Origin: Alphaproteobacteria bacterium
GTDB lineage: Bacteria; Pseudomonadota; Alphaproteobacteria; SHVP01
Direction of reading: 5' to 3'
DNA: 64,000 nucleotides
Assembly (NCBI GenBank): GCA_040216735.1
Contig: JAVJOO010000003.1
Span: 202,746 to 266,745, forward strand
Shown here: positions 24,017 through 33,601 of the stretch, piece after piece
How the letters are laid out: each line of letters starts with the position of its first letter
Position numbering within the stretch: the first letter of the stretch is position 1
The notes under the pieces: model-generated
Database searches by the model: none
Told to the model about the DNA's origin: nothing
Seen by the model: the letters and a program-made list of their open reading frames with translations, nothing else
Made by a program: the position numbers and the translations under genes

Positions 24017-24334
24017 GGCTCAGACCTATCCCGAAAAAACTCACTACTTAAAGCTAGACCTGAGCCGTCCCCGCTAACCCAGCGAAGACCCCCGAATAGC
24101 TCAGTCTGAAACGCACGCTGAATCCATGTAATTCGCGGGCTTTTGAGTAGCACACCGACCTATTCAAAACCAGTAAGGCGTGGCCTCAGAGAGGGTTTCC
24201 GGCCACGGGTGTTGCGCCAATGACGCACTTAGTGCCGCCTATATGGTGGTTCGAAGTCAATGGAACACAACTTGTGGACGACGGGTGCATACTATTCCTT
24301 TGACAAACATAAGCATATCTTTATATCTATTCGA
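24017..24334. other. 318-bp intergenic region between divergent mlaA and arsR genes
   Basis: No gene or recognisable RNA is evident. Base composition becomes more AT-rich toward 24290-24335, where the promoter of the arsR-methyltransferase gene is placed. The mlaA promoter must also lie here. I looked for a SAM or SAH riboswitch ahead of the methionine genes and found no consensus pieces; the apparent absence of a 5' leader (start codon close to the -10) also argues against one. Confidence 0.6.
24300..24334 (+). promoter_or_regulatory. Promoter and candidate operator of the arsR-metF-metH operon
   Basis: TTGACA (24300-24305) is a perfect -35 box. TATCTA (24324-24329) with an 18-bp spacer is a fair -10 box, which would put transcription start at or beside the ATG at 24335. 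No Shine-Dalgarno precedes that ATG, consistent with a leaderless mRNA. Two direct ATATCT copies (24315-24320, 24323-24328; 8-bp period) overlap the spacer and -10, a natural place for ArsR-type repressor binding. Auto-regulation is inferred. Confidence 0.6.
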
Positions 24335-25294
24335 ATGGCAGTTTCCCTGGATATCTTGCTCGGTGGATTGCGCGCGGCCGGGGAACCGACACGGCTCCGC
24401 ATTCTGGGCTTGCTTGCACGCGCGGAACTCACCGTCAGCGAACTCACCCAAATACTTGGGCAAAGCCAGCCGCGGGTGTCCCGCCATTTGAAGTTGCTGG
24501 GTGACGCAGGCCTCATCGAACGGTTCCGTGAGGGAACTTGGGTGTTCTGCCGCCTCAGCGATATCGGTGAGGCCGGTGAGCTATCAAAAAAGATCGTCGA
24601 CCTCCTGCCTGACGATGCCGGTGGAACCGACGGCGACGCCGCTCGGCTCGACGCCGTCCGCCGCGCCCGTGCCGGCGCGGCGGCCGCGTATTTTCGGGCC
24701 AACGCCGAACGATGGGAGGATGTCCGGCGTCTTCACGTTCCCGACCTCGACGTCGAGTCGATCATGGTGCGACAGTTTGCCGACCGGAGAATCGGCACGC
24801 TCGTCGACGTCGGAACCGGTGCAGGAAGGATGTTGGAGCTTCTTGGGCCCGCCGCCGAAGAGGCCATCGGGGTCGATTCGTCCCATGAAATGCTCGGGCT
24901 CGCGCGAGCGAATCTCGATCGCCACGGCCTCAAGAATTGCCGGGTCCGCCACGCCGACATGCATAGCCTGCCGTTCGCGGAAGCATCGGTCGACGCGGTG
25001 ACATATCACCAAGTGCTTCATTTCGCGGACGAGCCCGCCGGCGTGCTGGCCGAAGGCGGGCGAATCTTACGACCGGGCGGGTTGATGGTTGTCGCGGACT
25101 TCGCGCCTCACAACGTCGAGTCGCTGCGCGAGGAACATGCTCATCGCAGGCTCGGGTTTCCCGACGCGGAAGTCTCGGGCTGGATGCGGACGGCGGGCCT
25201 TTCGGTGGGCAAGAGCGTTCACCTCGAGGGCGACCCGCTAACGGTCACGGTGTGGCACGGCGAGAAACCGACAGGCGAGGCACGAGTAGGATGA
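24335..25294 (+). CDS. ArsR-family regulator fused to a SAM-dependent methyltransferase domain
   Basis: From ATG 24335 the product is 319 residues. An ArsR winged helix occupies about 1-90 (GLRAAGEPTRLRILGLLARA, ELTQILGQSQPRVSRHLKLL, RFREGTWVFCRLSD). A class I methyltransferase domain follows from about 125 (GTLVDVGTGAGRMLELLGPA, IGVDSSHEMLGLARANLDRH, ADMHSLPFAEASVDAVTYHQ). No metal-binding Cys pair is seen in the HTH part. The methyltransferase domain probably senses SAM or SAH to control methionine genes, as inferred for similar alphaproteobacterial arsR-metF-metH operons. Its stop overlaps the metF ATG. Confidence 0.9.
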   Translation: MAVSLDILLGGLRAAGEPTRLRILGLLARAELTVSELTQILGQSQPRVSRHLKLLGDAGLIERFREGTWVFCRLSDIGEAGELSKKIVDLLPDDAGGTDGDAARLDAVRRARAGAAAAYFRANAERWEDVRRLHVPDLDVESIMVRQFADRRIGTLVDVGTGAGRMLELLGPAAEEAIGVDSSHEMLGLARANLDRHGLKNCRVRHADMHSLPFAEASVDAVTYHQVLHFADEPAGVLAEGGRILRPGGLMVVADFAPHNVESLREEHAHRRLGFPDAEVSGWMRTAGLSVGKSVHLEGDPLTVTVWHGEKPTGEARVG

Positions 25295-26214
25295 GTAATT
25301 ACCAGGGGTTGATTACGCACGAGAACACCAGCGCGCCGCCCGACGTGTCGTTCGAGTTCTTTCCGCCAAAGACAGAAAAGATGAACGAGATGCTGTGGTC
25401 GTCGATCAAACGACTGGAGCCGATCCGCCCTCGCTTCGTCTCGGTTACCTATGGCGCTGGAGGCGGTACGCGCGAACGGACCCATGCAACAGTGGTGCGC
25501 TTGCTGAAGGATACGTCGCTTGTACCGGCGGCACACCTGACCTGTGTCGGCGCGAGCCGAGCGGAGATCGACGGCATAGCCGCTGGTTATTGGGATGCGG
25601 GGGTGCGTCACATCGTGGCGCTACGCGGCGACCCACCGCAGGACGATCCGAATTTTGCGCCCCATACGGACGGGTATGCCAATGCCGCTGAACTCGTCTC
25701 GGGGCTGAAGCGGGTGGCGGATTTCGAGATAAGTGTTGCGGCTTATCCGGAAGTCCATGTTGACGCGACAAGTCCCGCTGCCGACATCGACTATCTCAAG
25801 CGAAAGATCGATGCCGGTGCATCCCGAGCGATCACGCAAGTCTTTTTTGACCCGGAGGTGTTTCTTCGTTGGCTCGAAAAAGTGCGGGCCGCCGGTATCT
25901 CCGTCCCGATCGTGCCGGGCATTATGCCGGTCTCGAATTTCGAGGGCGCGGTGCGGTTTTGCAAAATGTGCGGGGCCGACGTGCCCGCATGGATGCACCG
26001 TCTATTCCAAGGGCTCGAGGACGACGCCGAGACCCGCAAGCTTGTTGGTGCGACGATCGCTGCCGAACAATGTCGTCGGTTGCAGGCGGCGGGAATCAAC
26101 GAGTTTCACTTCTACACGCTGAACCGTGCGGACCTCACCTACGCGATCTGTCACATCCTCGGTCTGCGCGGCCCCGCCCCTTCGGGCGAAAACCAAGACG
26201 GAGACGCACGATGA
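25291..26214 (+). CDS. metF: Methylenetetrahydrofolate reductase
   Basis: ATG 25291 overlaps the previous stop (ATGA), giving 307 residues, normal for bacterial MetF. Family motifs are [18 protein letters not shown] with the N-terminal catalytic Glu, [41 protein letters not shown], and [20 protein letters not shown]. The (beta/alpha)8 flavoenzyme reduces 5,10-methylene-THF to 5-methyl-THF, the methyl donor for MetH encoded next. Its 3' end overlaps metH part 1 by 4 bp. Confidence 0.97.
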   Translation: MSNYQGLITHENTSAPPDVSFEFFPPKTEKMNEMLWSSIKRLEPIRPRFVSVTYGAGGGTRERTHATVVRLLKDTSLVPAAHLTCVGASRAEIDGIAAGYWDAGVRHIVALRGDPPQDDPNFAPHTDGYANAAELVSGLKRVADFEISVAAYPEVHVDATSPAADIDYLKRKIDAGASRAITQVFFDPEVFLRWLEKVRAAGISVPIVPGIMPVSNFEGAVRFCKMCGADVPAWMHRLFQGLEDDAETRKLVGATIAAEQCRRLQAAGINEFHFYTLNRADLTYAICHILGLRGPAPSGENQDGDAR

Positions 26215-27275
26215 ACCGGCAAGAGAGATGGCGTGCACTGCAAGAGGCGGCCGATCGCCGGATACTCATCCTCGATGGCGCCATGGGGACGATGATCCAG
26301 TCGTACAAGCTCGACGAAGCGGGCTACCGAGGCGAGCGCTTCAAGGACTTCAAGCGCGACGTCAAAGGCAACAACGATTTATTGAATCTGTCGCAACCGG
26401 GAATCATTCGTGAAATCCACGATGCGTATCTCGGTGCCGGTGCGGATATCATTCAAACCAACACCTTCAACTCGACCACGATTTCCCAAGCCGACTACGG
26501 CATGGAAGACCTGGTGTCCGAACTGAATCGCGCCGGCGCGCGCATTGCCCGCGACGCGGCCGATGCGAAAACGGCTGAAACGCCGGATAGGCCGCGCTTC
26601 GTCGCGGGCTCTTTGGGGCCAACCAACCGCACGGCGTCCTTGTCGCCGGACGTCAACCGACCGGGCTACCGCAACACGACGTTCGACGAGTTGCGGGCGG
26701 TTTACCGCGATGCCGCTGCGAGTTTGATAGACGGAGGGGTTGATCTTCTGCTTGTCGAGACGATCTTCGACACACTTAACGCCAAAGCGGCGATCTTCGG
26801 GATTGAAGAACTTTTCGACGAGCGTGGAGAACGGATTCCGCTGATGGTCTCGGGCACTTTGACCGACCTTTCGGGCCGCAACTTGTCGGGCCAAACCATT
26901 GAAGCTTTCTGGCATTCGGTGCGGCACGCGCAGCCCTTTACTATCGGCATCAATTGCGCCTTCGGTGCCCAGCAAATTCGCCCCCACCTCGCGTCGTTGG
27001 CCAAGGTTGCAGACGCCAAGATATGCGCCTACCCGAATGCGGGATTGCCCAACGCGATGGGCGAGTACGACGAAGACCCCCAAACGACGGCGGCGTTCCT
27101 AAAGGAATGGGCGGAGTCGGGGTTGATCAACATAGTCGGCGGTTGTTGCGGAACGACCCCGGCGCATATCAAAGCAATCGCCGAAGCGGTGGCGGGCATT
27201 GCGCCACGCGCCCTCCCCGAAGTGCCGACGGTTATGCGGTTATCAGGTCTCGAAGCAACGTTGATTGACTCATGA
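26211..27275 (+). CDS. metH: Methionine synthase, homocysteine-binding part (split MetH, N-terminal)
   Basis: The 354-residue protein equals the homocysteine S-methyltransferase domain of E. coli MetH. It starts [20 protein letters not shown], continues [14 protein letters not shown] and [16 protein letters not shown], and has zinc ligands Cys249 (GINCAFG) and Cys312-Cys313 ([11 protein letters not shown]), two residues offset from the E. coli numbers. It binds and activates homocysteine; the methyl group comes from the cobalamin protein encoded by the overlapping next gene (ATGA at 27272-27275). The split is a known alphaproteobacterial arrangement, not a frameshift. Confidence 0.95.
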   Translation: MNRQERWRALQEAADRRILILDGAMGTMIQSYKLDEAGYRGERFKDFKRDVKGNNDLLNLSQPGIIREIHDAYLGAGADIIQTNTFNSTTISQADYGMEDLVSELNRAGARIARDAADAKTAETPDRPRFVAGSLGPTNRTASLSPDVNRPGYRNTTFDELRAVYRDAAASLIDGGVDLLLVETIFDTLNAKAAIFGIEELFDERGERIPLMVSGTLTDLSGRNLSGQTIEAFWHSVRHAQPFTIGINCAFGAQQIRPHLASLAKVADAKICAYPNAGLPNAMGEYDEDPQTTAAFLKEWAESGLINIVGGCCGTTPAHIKAIAEAVAGIAPRALPEVPTVMRLSGLEATLIDS

Positions 27276-29911
27276 ATACTGCGCGTTTCGTCAATATCGG
27301 TGAACGGACCAACGTCACCGGCTCGGCCAAGTTTAAAAAACTCATCGTCAACGGTGAGTTCGACGCTGCGCTGGAAGTCGCGCGGGGTCAGGTCGACGGG
27401 GGCGCCCAGATCATCGACGTCAACATGGACGAAGGCATGCTCGATTCCGAGCAGGCGATGGTGACGTTCCTCAATCTCATTGCTTCGGAACCCGATATCA
27501 GCCGTGTCCCGATTATGATCGATTCGTCCAAGTGGTCGGTCATCGAGGCTGGGCTGAAATGCGTGCAGGGCAAGGCGATTGTTAACTCGATCAGCTTGAA
27601 GGAAGGCAAAGCGCCCTTCGTCGAGCAGGCCAAGAAGGTCCGTCGCTACGGCGCCGCGGTCGTGGTTATGGCTTTCGACGAAGACGGCCAGGCTGACACC
27701 GCCGCCCGCAAGTTCGATATCTGCAAACGCAGCTACGACATTCTCGTGAACGACGTCGGATTTCCGCCGGAAGACATTATCTTCGATCCCAATATTTTTG
27801 CGGTTGCGACGGGTATTGAAGAGCACAACAACTACGGAATCGAATTCATCGAGGCGACTCGTCGGATCCGGGCCGAGCTCCCGCACGCCCACGTCTCGGG
27901 CGGCGTGTCCAACGTTTCATTTTCGTTTCGCGGCAACAACGCGGTTCGCGAGGCTATGCACTCGGTCTTTCTGTATCACGCCATTGCCGCGGGCATGGAT
28001 ATGGGCATCGTTAACGCGGGCCAGCTCGAGGTCTACGAGGAGATCCCTAGGGACCTTAGGGACGCCGTCGAAGACGTCATTCTCAATCGCCGTGCGGACA
28101 GCACCGACCGGCTACTTGAAATCGCGGAGGCTTACAGGGCCAAGGGCGGCAAGGTCCAGGTTGCGGATCTTTCCTGGCGCGAGGCGCCGGTACGCGAGCG
28201 TTTGACCCATGCGTTGGTCAAGGGGATTGCTGATTTCGTTGTCGAAGACACCGAAGAAGCGCGTCAGGAATTCGACAAACCCATCCAGGTCATCGAAGGG
28301 CCGCTGATGGACGGGATGAATGTCGTCGGCGATCTGTTCGGTTCGGGCAAGATGTTCTTGCCGCAGGTGGTCAAGAGTGCCCGCGTCATGAAGAAAGCCG
28401 TAGCTCACTTGCTACCCTTCATCGAGGCCGAAAAGGATGTCGGTGCGCCTGCAAAGGGCAAGATCCTCATGGCGACCGTTAAGGGCGATGTCCACGACAT
28501 CGGGAAGAACATCGTCGGCGTGGTTCTGCAATGCAACAACTACGAGGTGATCGACCTGGGGGTGATGGTGCCCTACCAGACCATCCTCGAAACCGCGCGC
28601 AAGGAGAAGGTCGATATCATCGGGCTCTCCGGCCTGATTACGCCGTCGCTGGACGAAATGGTGACCGTTGCGCTCGAGATGGAGCGCGAAGGCTTCGACA
28701 TTCCTCTATTGATTGGCGGCGCGACGACGTCGAAGGTCCATGCGGCGGTCAAGATTGCCCCTGGATACAAACGCGGTCCGGCGATCCACGTGCTCGATGC
28801 CTCGCGCGCTGTCGCGGTGGCAAGTAATCTGACCAGCGAGACGCGAAAATCAGCCTATGTCAGCGACATTACCGCCGAATACGAAGGGGTGCGCGATCGC
28901 TACCGCAACCGCGATTCCGAGGCAAATCAACACCCGTTGGCCGAGGCCCGCGCCAACGGGTATGCCGGGGACTGGTCGAATTACCAACCGCCGGCTCCGA
29001 CGTTTCTTGGTATTCAATCGCTGGATCGCTACGACCTTGCCGAACTGACGTCCTATATCGACTGGACCCCGTTCTTCCGCACCTGGGAACTGGCGGGCAA
29101 GTACCCCGACATCTTTGAGGACGCGACGGTCGGCGATGCGGCACGGGACCTATTCAAGGATGCCCAAGCCATGTTGCAACGGTTGGTCGGTGAGCAGTGG
29201 CTCACGGCCCGTGCGACCTTCGGTTTCTTCCCGGCGAATGCCGTTGGCGACGACGTCGAGATCTATACCGACGAAAGCAGGCAAACGGTCAGAGAAACCG
29301 TACATTTCTTGCGCCAACAGATGAGCAAGTCGGCGGGGCGGACCAATTTCTGTCTCGCCGATTTCGTCGCACCCAAGGATAGCGGCGTCGCGGATTATGT
29401 CGGTGGGTTTGCTGTGACGGCCGGTCTAGGGATCGAAGCGAAGCTTGCCGAGTTCAAGGCGGCGCACGACGACTACAGCGGTATCATGCTGCAGGCGCTG
29501 GCCGACCGGTTGGCCGAAGCGTTCGCCGAACGGCTCCACGAGCGGGTTCGCAAGGAGTTTTGGGGCTACGCGGCGGACGAAAGCCTCGACAACGAGGCGA
29601 TGATCAAGGAAGCCTATCGCGGTATCCGGCCCGCACCGGGCTATCCCGCGTGTCCCGACCACAGCGAAAAGCCGGCGCTGTTCGACCTGTTAGACGCCGA
29701 GAAGAACGCCGGGATCAAGCTGACCGAAAGCTTCGCGATGCAGCCAGGCGCTTCGGTGTCGGGTTACTACTTCTCTCATCCCGCTTCGCAATATTTTGGG
29801 ATCGGCCGGATCGGCCGCGACCAGGTCGCCGACTATGCCGAACGTCGCGGTGTCTCGATCGAACAGGCGGAGCGCTGGTTGTCCCCGAACCTAGCCTACG
29901 ATCGTGCCTGA
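27272..29911 (+). CDS. metH: Methionine synthase, folate/cobalamin/activation part (split MetH, C-terminal)
   Basis: The 879-residue protein begins with the pterin-binding domain ([35 protein letters not shown]), then the cobalamin cap (about 290-385; [20 protein letters not shown]). The B12 domain carries the base-off motif D406-x-H408-x2-G411 (GDVHDIG) and [12 protein letters not shown]. The SAM-binding reactivation domain follows (about 560-879; [35 protein letters not shown]). It transfers methyl from 5-methyl-THF via cobalamin to homocysteine held by the upstream subunit. It ends the operon. Confidence 0.96.
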   Translation: MNTARFVNIGERTNVTGSAKFKKLIVNGEFDAALEVARGQVDGGAQIIDVNMDEGMLDSEQAMVTFLNLIASEPDISRVPIMIDSSKWSVIEAGLKCVQGKAIVNSISLKEGKAPFVEQAKKVRRYGAAVVVMAFDEDGQADTAARKFDICKRSYDILVNDVGFPPEDIIFDPNIFAVATGIEEHNNYGIEFIEATRRIRAELPHAHVSGGVSNVSFSFRGNNAVREAMHSVFLYHAIAAGMDMGIVNAGQLEVYEEIPRDLRDAVEDVILNRRADSTDRLLEIAEAYRAKGGKVQVADLSWREAPVRERLTHALVKGIADFVVEDTEEARQEFDKPIQVIEGPLMDGMNVVGDLFGSGKMFLPQVVKSARVMKKAVAHLLPFIEAEKDVGAPAKGKILMATVKGDVHDIGKNIVGVVLQCNNYEVIDLGVMVPYQTILETARKEKVDIIGLSGLITPSLDEMVTVALEMEREGFDIPLLIGGATTSKVHAAVKIAPGYKRGPAIHVLDASRAVAVASNLTSETRKSAYVSDITAEYEGVRDRYRNRDSEANQHPLAEARANGYAGDWSNYQPPAPTFLGIQSLDRYDLAELTSYIDWTPFFRTWELAGKYPDIFEDATVGDAARDLFKDAQAMLQRLVGEQWLTARATFGFFPANAVGDDVEIYTDESRQTVRETVHFLRQQMSKSAGRTNFCLADFVAPKDSGVADYVGGFAVTAGLGIEAKLAEFKAAHDDYSGIMLQALADRLAEAFAERLHERVRKEFWGYAADESLDNEAMIKEAYRGIRPAPGYPACPDHSEKPALFDLLDAEKNAGIKLTESFAMQPGASVSGYYFSHPASQYFGIGRIGRDQVADYAERRGVSIEQAERWLSPNLAYDRA

Positions 29912-29959
29912 TCTGCGGGTGGTTTCGCGCTAGACTCCCGGCAAAAGAGGACGCGCATC

Positions 29960-30892
29960 ATGACCAAGGACGACTATCCACGGGATCTCTACGGCTACGG
30001 TCCCAACCCGCCGAACCCACAATGGCCCGGCGGTGCCCGCGTCGCGCTAAATCTCGTCATCAACTACGAGGAGGGCGCCGAACACACTATCATGGACGGC
30101 GACGCGCACTCCGAAGGACTGATGACCGATGTGCCGGGGCATCCGACCTTCCAAGCGCTCGATGGCAAGCGGAACCTTTTAGTCGAGTCGATCTATGAGT
30201 ATGGATCGCGCGCTGGCATCTGGCGGATTTTACGCCTGTTCGATCGCTACGATGTGCGCTGCACGGTGTACGCCTGCGGCCAGGCCATGGAGCGCAACCC
30301 GGTCGCGGCAAAGGCCATGGCCGACGCGGGTCATGAAATCGCCACCCACGGCTATCGCTGGATCGACCACGGCGCGCTGAGCGAAGCCGAGGAACGCGAC
30401 CATATGCAGCGTGCCATCGACGCCATTCGCACGACAACGGGTAAGCGGCCGGTCGGTTGGTTCGCGGGTCGAATGAGCGCGATTTCGCGGCGGCTTGCCG
30501 CGGAGGAGGGCGGTTTTCTCTACGACTCCGATTCCTACGCCGACGACCTTCCCTATTGGGTCGTCGATTCGGGATATCCGGTCCTGGTAATTCCCTATTC
30601 GCTCGAAGTGAACGATATGCGTTTCACGGTGCCGGGCGGGTTCACCGAAGGCAGTCAATTTTTCAATTACATGCGTGACACGTTCGATTTCTTCTATGAG
30701 GAAGGTGCGACGCGGCCCCGCATGATGTCGGTGGGCTTACATCCGCGGGTCGTCGGTCGTCCCGGCCGGGCGCGTGCGTTGCAGAAATTTCTGGAACATG
30801 TTCGCAAACACGACGACGTGTGGATCTGCGCCCGCGAGGATATCGCCCGCCACTGGCGCGATCGCTTTCCGTTCGAGGCCGCGACCGGTTAA
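29960..30892 (+). CDS. Polysaccharide deacetylase family protein, PuuE allantoinase-like
   Basis: The 310-residue protein begins PRDLYGYGPNPPNPQWPGGA and has LVINYEEGAEHTIMDGD, closely resembling cofactor-independent PuuE allantoinases and related CE4-fold amidohydrolases. NodB-type segments follow: YDVRCTVYACGQAMERNP, AMADAGHEIATHGYRWIDH and GWFAGRMSAISRRLAAEEG. PuuE opens allantoin to allantoate. No other purine-degradation gene is nearby, so other cyclic or N-acyl substrates are possible. AAAAGAGGACGCGCATC precedes the ATG. Confidence 0.85.
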   Translation: MTKDDYPRDLYGYGPNPPNPQWPGGARVALNLVINYEEGAEHTIMDGDAHSEGLMTDVPGHPTFQALDGKRNLLVESIYEYGSRAGIWRILRLFDRYDVRCTVYACGQAMERNPVAAKAMADAGHEIATHGYRWIDHGALSEAEERDHMQRAIDAIRTTTGKRPVGWFAGRMSAISRRLAAEEGGFLYDSDSYADDLPYWVVDSGYPVLVIPYSLEVNDMRFTVPGGFTEGSQFFNYMRDTFDFFYEEGATRPRMMSVGLHPRVVGRPGRARALQKFLEHVRKHDDVWICAREDIARHWRDRFPFEAATG

Positions 30893-30899
30893 GGCCGAT

Positions 30900-31616
30900 C
30901 TACCAGGGCACGTCCTCGCCGTTCCAGGCAATGAACCGCCCGCTGTCGGCGGGCGTTAGCGCCGTGATGACCTTCACCATGCCACCGACGCTTTCACCGA
31001 CGGTCAGCGCCGCGGACGGTCCGCCCATGTCGGTCTGGGTCCAGCCCGGGTGTAGGGAGACGACCGTGATGCCGCGTTCTTTCAGGTCCGCAGCGAGATT
31101 CCGCATCACCATGTTAAGCGCGGTCTTCGATGTAGCGTAGTGATACCAGCGCGGTGTCTGGTTGCTACCGATGCTACCGACGATACTCGACATCATCAGT
31201 ATCTGTTTGCGCTTGCTCGCGGCGACGTTGTCGACGAAAACCTCGCACATCCGCAGCGGAGCCATGGTATTGACTCGCATCACCGCCATCCATTCGTCTT
31301 CGTCGAGTGTATCGAACATCTGGTTGGTATGATCGAGCGATAGCGTGCGCTGGCTGGTTTCCATAATCCCGGCGTTATTGAACAGAACGTCGACCGGTTC
31401 GTCGCGGAGTGTCGACTTCAACGCGTCGATCTGCGCGAAGTCCGAGACGTCCAGCGCATGCAACGTGACGTCGTGGGACTTTGCCAGAGTCTGTAGGGCG
31501 TCGGCGCGGTCCGGTGCGCGGCAGCATGCGTGAATCCGCCATCCCGCTTCGGCGAATCGTTGGGTGAAGTCCAAACCTAAGCCTCGATTGGCGCCGGTGA
31601 TTAGTAAGGTGGTCAT
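30900..31616 (-). CDS. Short-chain dehydrogenase/reductase (tandem copy 1)
   Basis: The 238-residue SDR has the nucleotide-binding TGANRGLGLDF, NNAGIMETS, a Ser in MMSSIVGSIG, and the catalytic YATSK. It ends with PGWTQTDMGGPSAALTVGES and a GEDVPW C-terminus. The Rossmann fold and TGxxxGxG motif indicate NAD(P)H-dependent oxidoreduction of a small carbonyl or alcohol. It is the last of three tandem SDR genes on this strand, 4 bp after the middle one. The shared C-terminal end (E-x-PW) marks recent duplication. Confidence 0.9.
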   Translation of the reverse strand: MTTLLITGANRGLGLDFTQRFAEAGWRIHACCRAPDRADALQTLAKSHDVTLHALDVSDFAQIDALKSTLRDEPVDVLFNNAGIMETSQRTLSLDHTNQMFDTLDEDEWMAVMRVNTMAPLRMCEVFVDNVAASKRKQILMMSSIVGSIGSNQTPRWYHYATSKTALNMVMRNLAADLKERGITVVSLHPGWTQTDMGGPSAALTVGESVGGMVKVITALTPADSGRFIAWNGEDVPW

Positions 31617-31620
31617 ACGC

Positions 31621-32292
31621 TCACCATGGGATTTCTTCGCCGGTCCAATTGAAGAATCGACCGTTCGATTCCAGGGACGCGCGTTCGACCACGGCTTTCA
31701 TTCCGGCGGCACTTTCTTCCGTTGAAATCGCTGCGCTCGGGCCGCCCATGTCGGTACGCACCCAGCCTGGGTGGATACTAAAAACAGCGATGCCGTCGGC
31801 GAGGTCCCCGGCAAGAGTTTTTGTGACCATATTGAGCGCTGCTTTGGTCGAGCGGTAGGCGACGTGGCCGGCGGCGGTTTCCGCGATCGATCCCATGACG
31901 CTCGAAACATTGACGATCAATTTGCGGGTCGACCGCCCGACGTGACCCTGAAAGGCCTCGGCCATCTTGAACGGTGCCAAGGTATTGACGGTGAACAGAT
32001 TCGACCAAGCGGCGTAATCCATATTGCCGAATCCGAGCTGCGGCCGCGGGCTTTGCCCCGCGTTGTTCATCAGTACATCGATCGGTTCGTTGATTGCCCC
32101 TGCTAGGGCATCGATGGCGGCGAAGTCGGTCACATCCAGGGCATGGACGCTGACACCCTCGATCCGCGCAAGGTCGGTGGCGGTCGCCGGTTGCCGACAG
32201 CAACCGAGTACCTTCCAACCGTCCGCGGCATACTGGCGTGCCGATTCGAGGCCGATTCCCCGGCTGGCGCCCGTGATTAGAATTGTCGGCAT
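31621..32292 (-). CDS. Short-chain dehydrogenase/reductase (tandem copy 2)
   Basis: The 223-residue SDR has TGASRGIGLESARQY, DVTDFAAIDALAGA, NNAGQSPRPQ, the Ser-containing VSSVMGSIAET, and catalytic YRSTKAALNM. The tail is HPGWVRTDMGGPSAAISTEE then GEEIPW. It is closely related to the SDR genes on both sides. The spacing of 4 and 13 bp to them implies a single operon. No substrate can be assigned. Confidence 0.9.
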   Translation of the reverse strand: MPTILITGASRGIGLESARQYAADGWKVLGCCRQPATATDLARIEGVSVHALDVTDFAAIDALAGAINEPIDVLMNNAGQSPRPQLGFGNMDYAAWSNLFTVNTLAPFKMAEAFQGHVGRSTRKLIVNVSSVMGSIAETAAGHVAYRSTKAALNMVTKTLAGDLADGIAVFSIHPGWVRTDMGGPSAAISTEESAAGMKAVVERASLESNGRFFNWTGEEIPW

Positions 32293-32305
32293 GATCGGAC
32301 CTCGT

Positions 32306-33016
32306 TCACCAGGGATACTCGTCGCCGGTATGGAAATAGTAGCGGCCGGTATCGTCGAGCGTGCGAGCCGCTAGGACTTTGCGGACGGCGGCAATGCTTT
32401 CGGGCGGCATCAGCTTCGCGGTCGGTCCGCCCATATCGGTTTGAACGTGGCCGGGACCCATCGCGATCACCGCGATGCCACGCGCCTTGAGATCGGCCGC
32501 CAGCTTGCTAACCAACATGTTGAGGGCGGCTTTGCTGGAACGGTAGAGATAGAGTTTGCCAGGCGGGTTGCGGGCGCCGGCACGATTGTCGGCGAGACTA
32601 CCCAGTCCAGAGGTCATCATGGCGACAAGGCGTTGCCCACCCTTAGCGAGGTGGGGCGCAAAGGCGTGCGTCATCCAGGCGGCGCCAAACAGGTTGGTCC
32701 GCAGGATCGCATCCCAATTGGCGTAGTCGATCTTGCCGAAGCCCTCGTCCCACGCTTCCATCTGTCCCGCGTTGTTGATCAACACATCGATCGGATCGGC
32801 GATGGTATCGGCAAGGCGCTCCACGGCCGCACGGTCGGCGACATCGACGGCATGGACGGTCGTTTGCCCACCGGAGCCCGACGCGATGGCATTGAGGTCG
32901 CTGGCTTTGTTCGGTGCGCGGCACCCTGCGAAGACGCGCCACCCGTCCGCGCTGTACTGGCGGACGAATTCCAGGCCCAATCCGCGGTTAGCCCCGGTCA
33001 CAAATACGCTCGCCAC
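32306..33016 (-). CDS. Short-chain dehydrogenase/reductase (tandem copy 3, first in operon)
   Basis: The 236-residue SDR has TGANRGLGLEFVRQYSADGW, DVADRAAVERLADT, NNAGQMEAWDEGF, and catalytic YRSSKAALNM. The tail is GPGHVQTDMGGPTAKLMPPE then GDEYPW. It is the promoter-proximal member of the three-gene SDR run. Relative to copy 2 it has an insertion before the catalytic Tyr (DNRAGARNPPGKLYLY). It is divergent from the GFA gene, with 78 bp between. Confidence 0.9.
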   Translation of the reverse strand: MASVFVTGANRGLGLEFVRQYSADGWRVFAGCRAPNKASDLNAIASGSGGQTTVHAVDVADRAAVERLADTIADPIDVLINNAGQMEAWDEGFGKIDYANWDAILRTNLFGAAWMTHAFAPHLAKGGQRLVAMMTSGLGSLADNRAGARNPPGKLYLYRSSKAALNMLVSKLAADLKARGIAVIAMGPGHVQTDMGGPTAKLMPPESIAAVRKVLAARTLDDTGRYYFHTGDEYPW

Positions 33017-33094
33017 ATCGGCTCCCTACAATATTGGCCCTCGGTGCGACAGCCGCTAGCATGACCAAACGCACACGAAGCACGGAGAAACACT

Positions 33095-33601
33095 ATGAAA
33101 CTCGAGGGCGGCTGTCACTGCGGCAAGGTGCGCTTTTCCGTCGAGTCCAACGCGCCAGTGCCGTTTCTGCGTTGTTATTGTTCGATTTGCCGTAAGACCG
33201 CAGGCTCGGGCGGTTACGGGGTCAACCTTTCGGCCCAATTCGAAACCTTGCGGGTGAGCGGTGGCGAAAACGTGCAGACCTATCAGGTTGAAAAACGCGT
33301 GACCGAACACGGGGCCGGTGCGCCGGACGGTGAACTGAGTTCGTCTAAGCGCGCGTTCTGTGGCGTCTGCGGGGCCGCGTTGTGGGCCTACAGCCCGGAC
33401 TGGCCCGACTTAGTGCATCCCTTCGCGAGCGTTGTCGAAACGCCGCTGCCAGTGCCGCCCGAATACGTCCACATGATGCTCGACTACAAAGCGCCGTGGG
33501 TGGAGGTGCCATCGGGGCTAGGCCACCGTCACTTCGCGCGGTATCCGGAAGAATCGTTGGAAGAGTGGCTTCGACGCCACAGCCTGTGGGAGGAGCCTTG
33601 A
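33095..33601 (+). CDS. GFA family (Mss4-like, zinc-binding) protein
   Basis: The 168-residue protein carries the GFA/CENP-V cysteine pattern: GGCHCGKVRF (residues 5-14), RCYCSICRKTAGS (about 28-40), and FCGVCGAALWAYSPDWPD (about 88-105). The Cys residues bind structural and catalytic zinc. The family includes glutathione-dependent formaldehyde-activating enzyme, but most members have no proven substrate. Its TGA shares one base with the ATG of the DUF1330 gene, indicating coupling. AGCACGGAGAAAC precedes the ATG. Confidence 0.9.
   Translation: MKLEGGCHCGKVRFSVESNAPVPFLRCYCSICRKTAGSGGYGVNLSAQFETLRVSGGENVQTYQVEKRVTEHGAGAPDGELSSSKRAFCGVCGAALWAYSPDWPDLVHPFASVVETPLPVPPEYVHMMLDYKAPWVEVPSGLGHRHFARYPEESLEEWLRRHSLWEEP

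Noticed and set aside
24060-24260. tRNA or SAM/SAH riboswitch ahead of the methionine operon
   Set aside because: AGCTCAGT near 24100 looks tRNA-like, but no acceptor stem, anticodon or T arm follows. No riboswitch consensus pieces are visible and the promoter appears to be downstream of this segment.
27272-27275. Frameshift or pseudogene interpretation of metH
   Set aside because: The junction falls exactly between domains, has a normal ATGA start-stop overlap, and all catalytic residues on both sides are intact.
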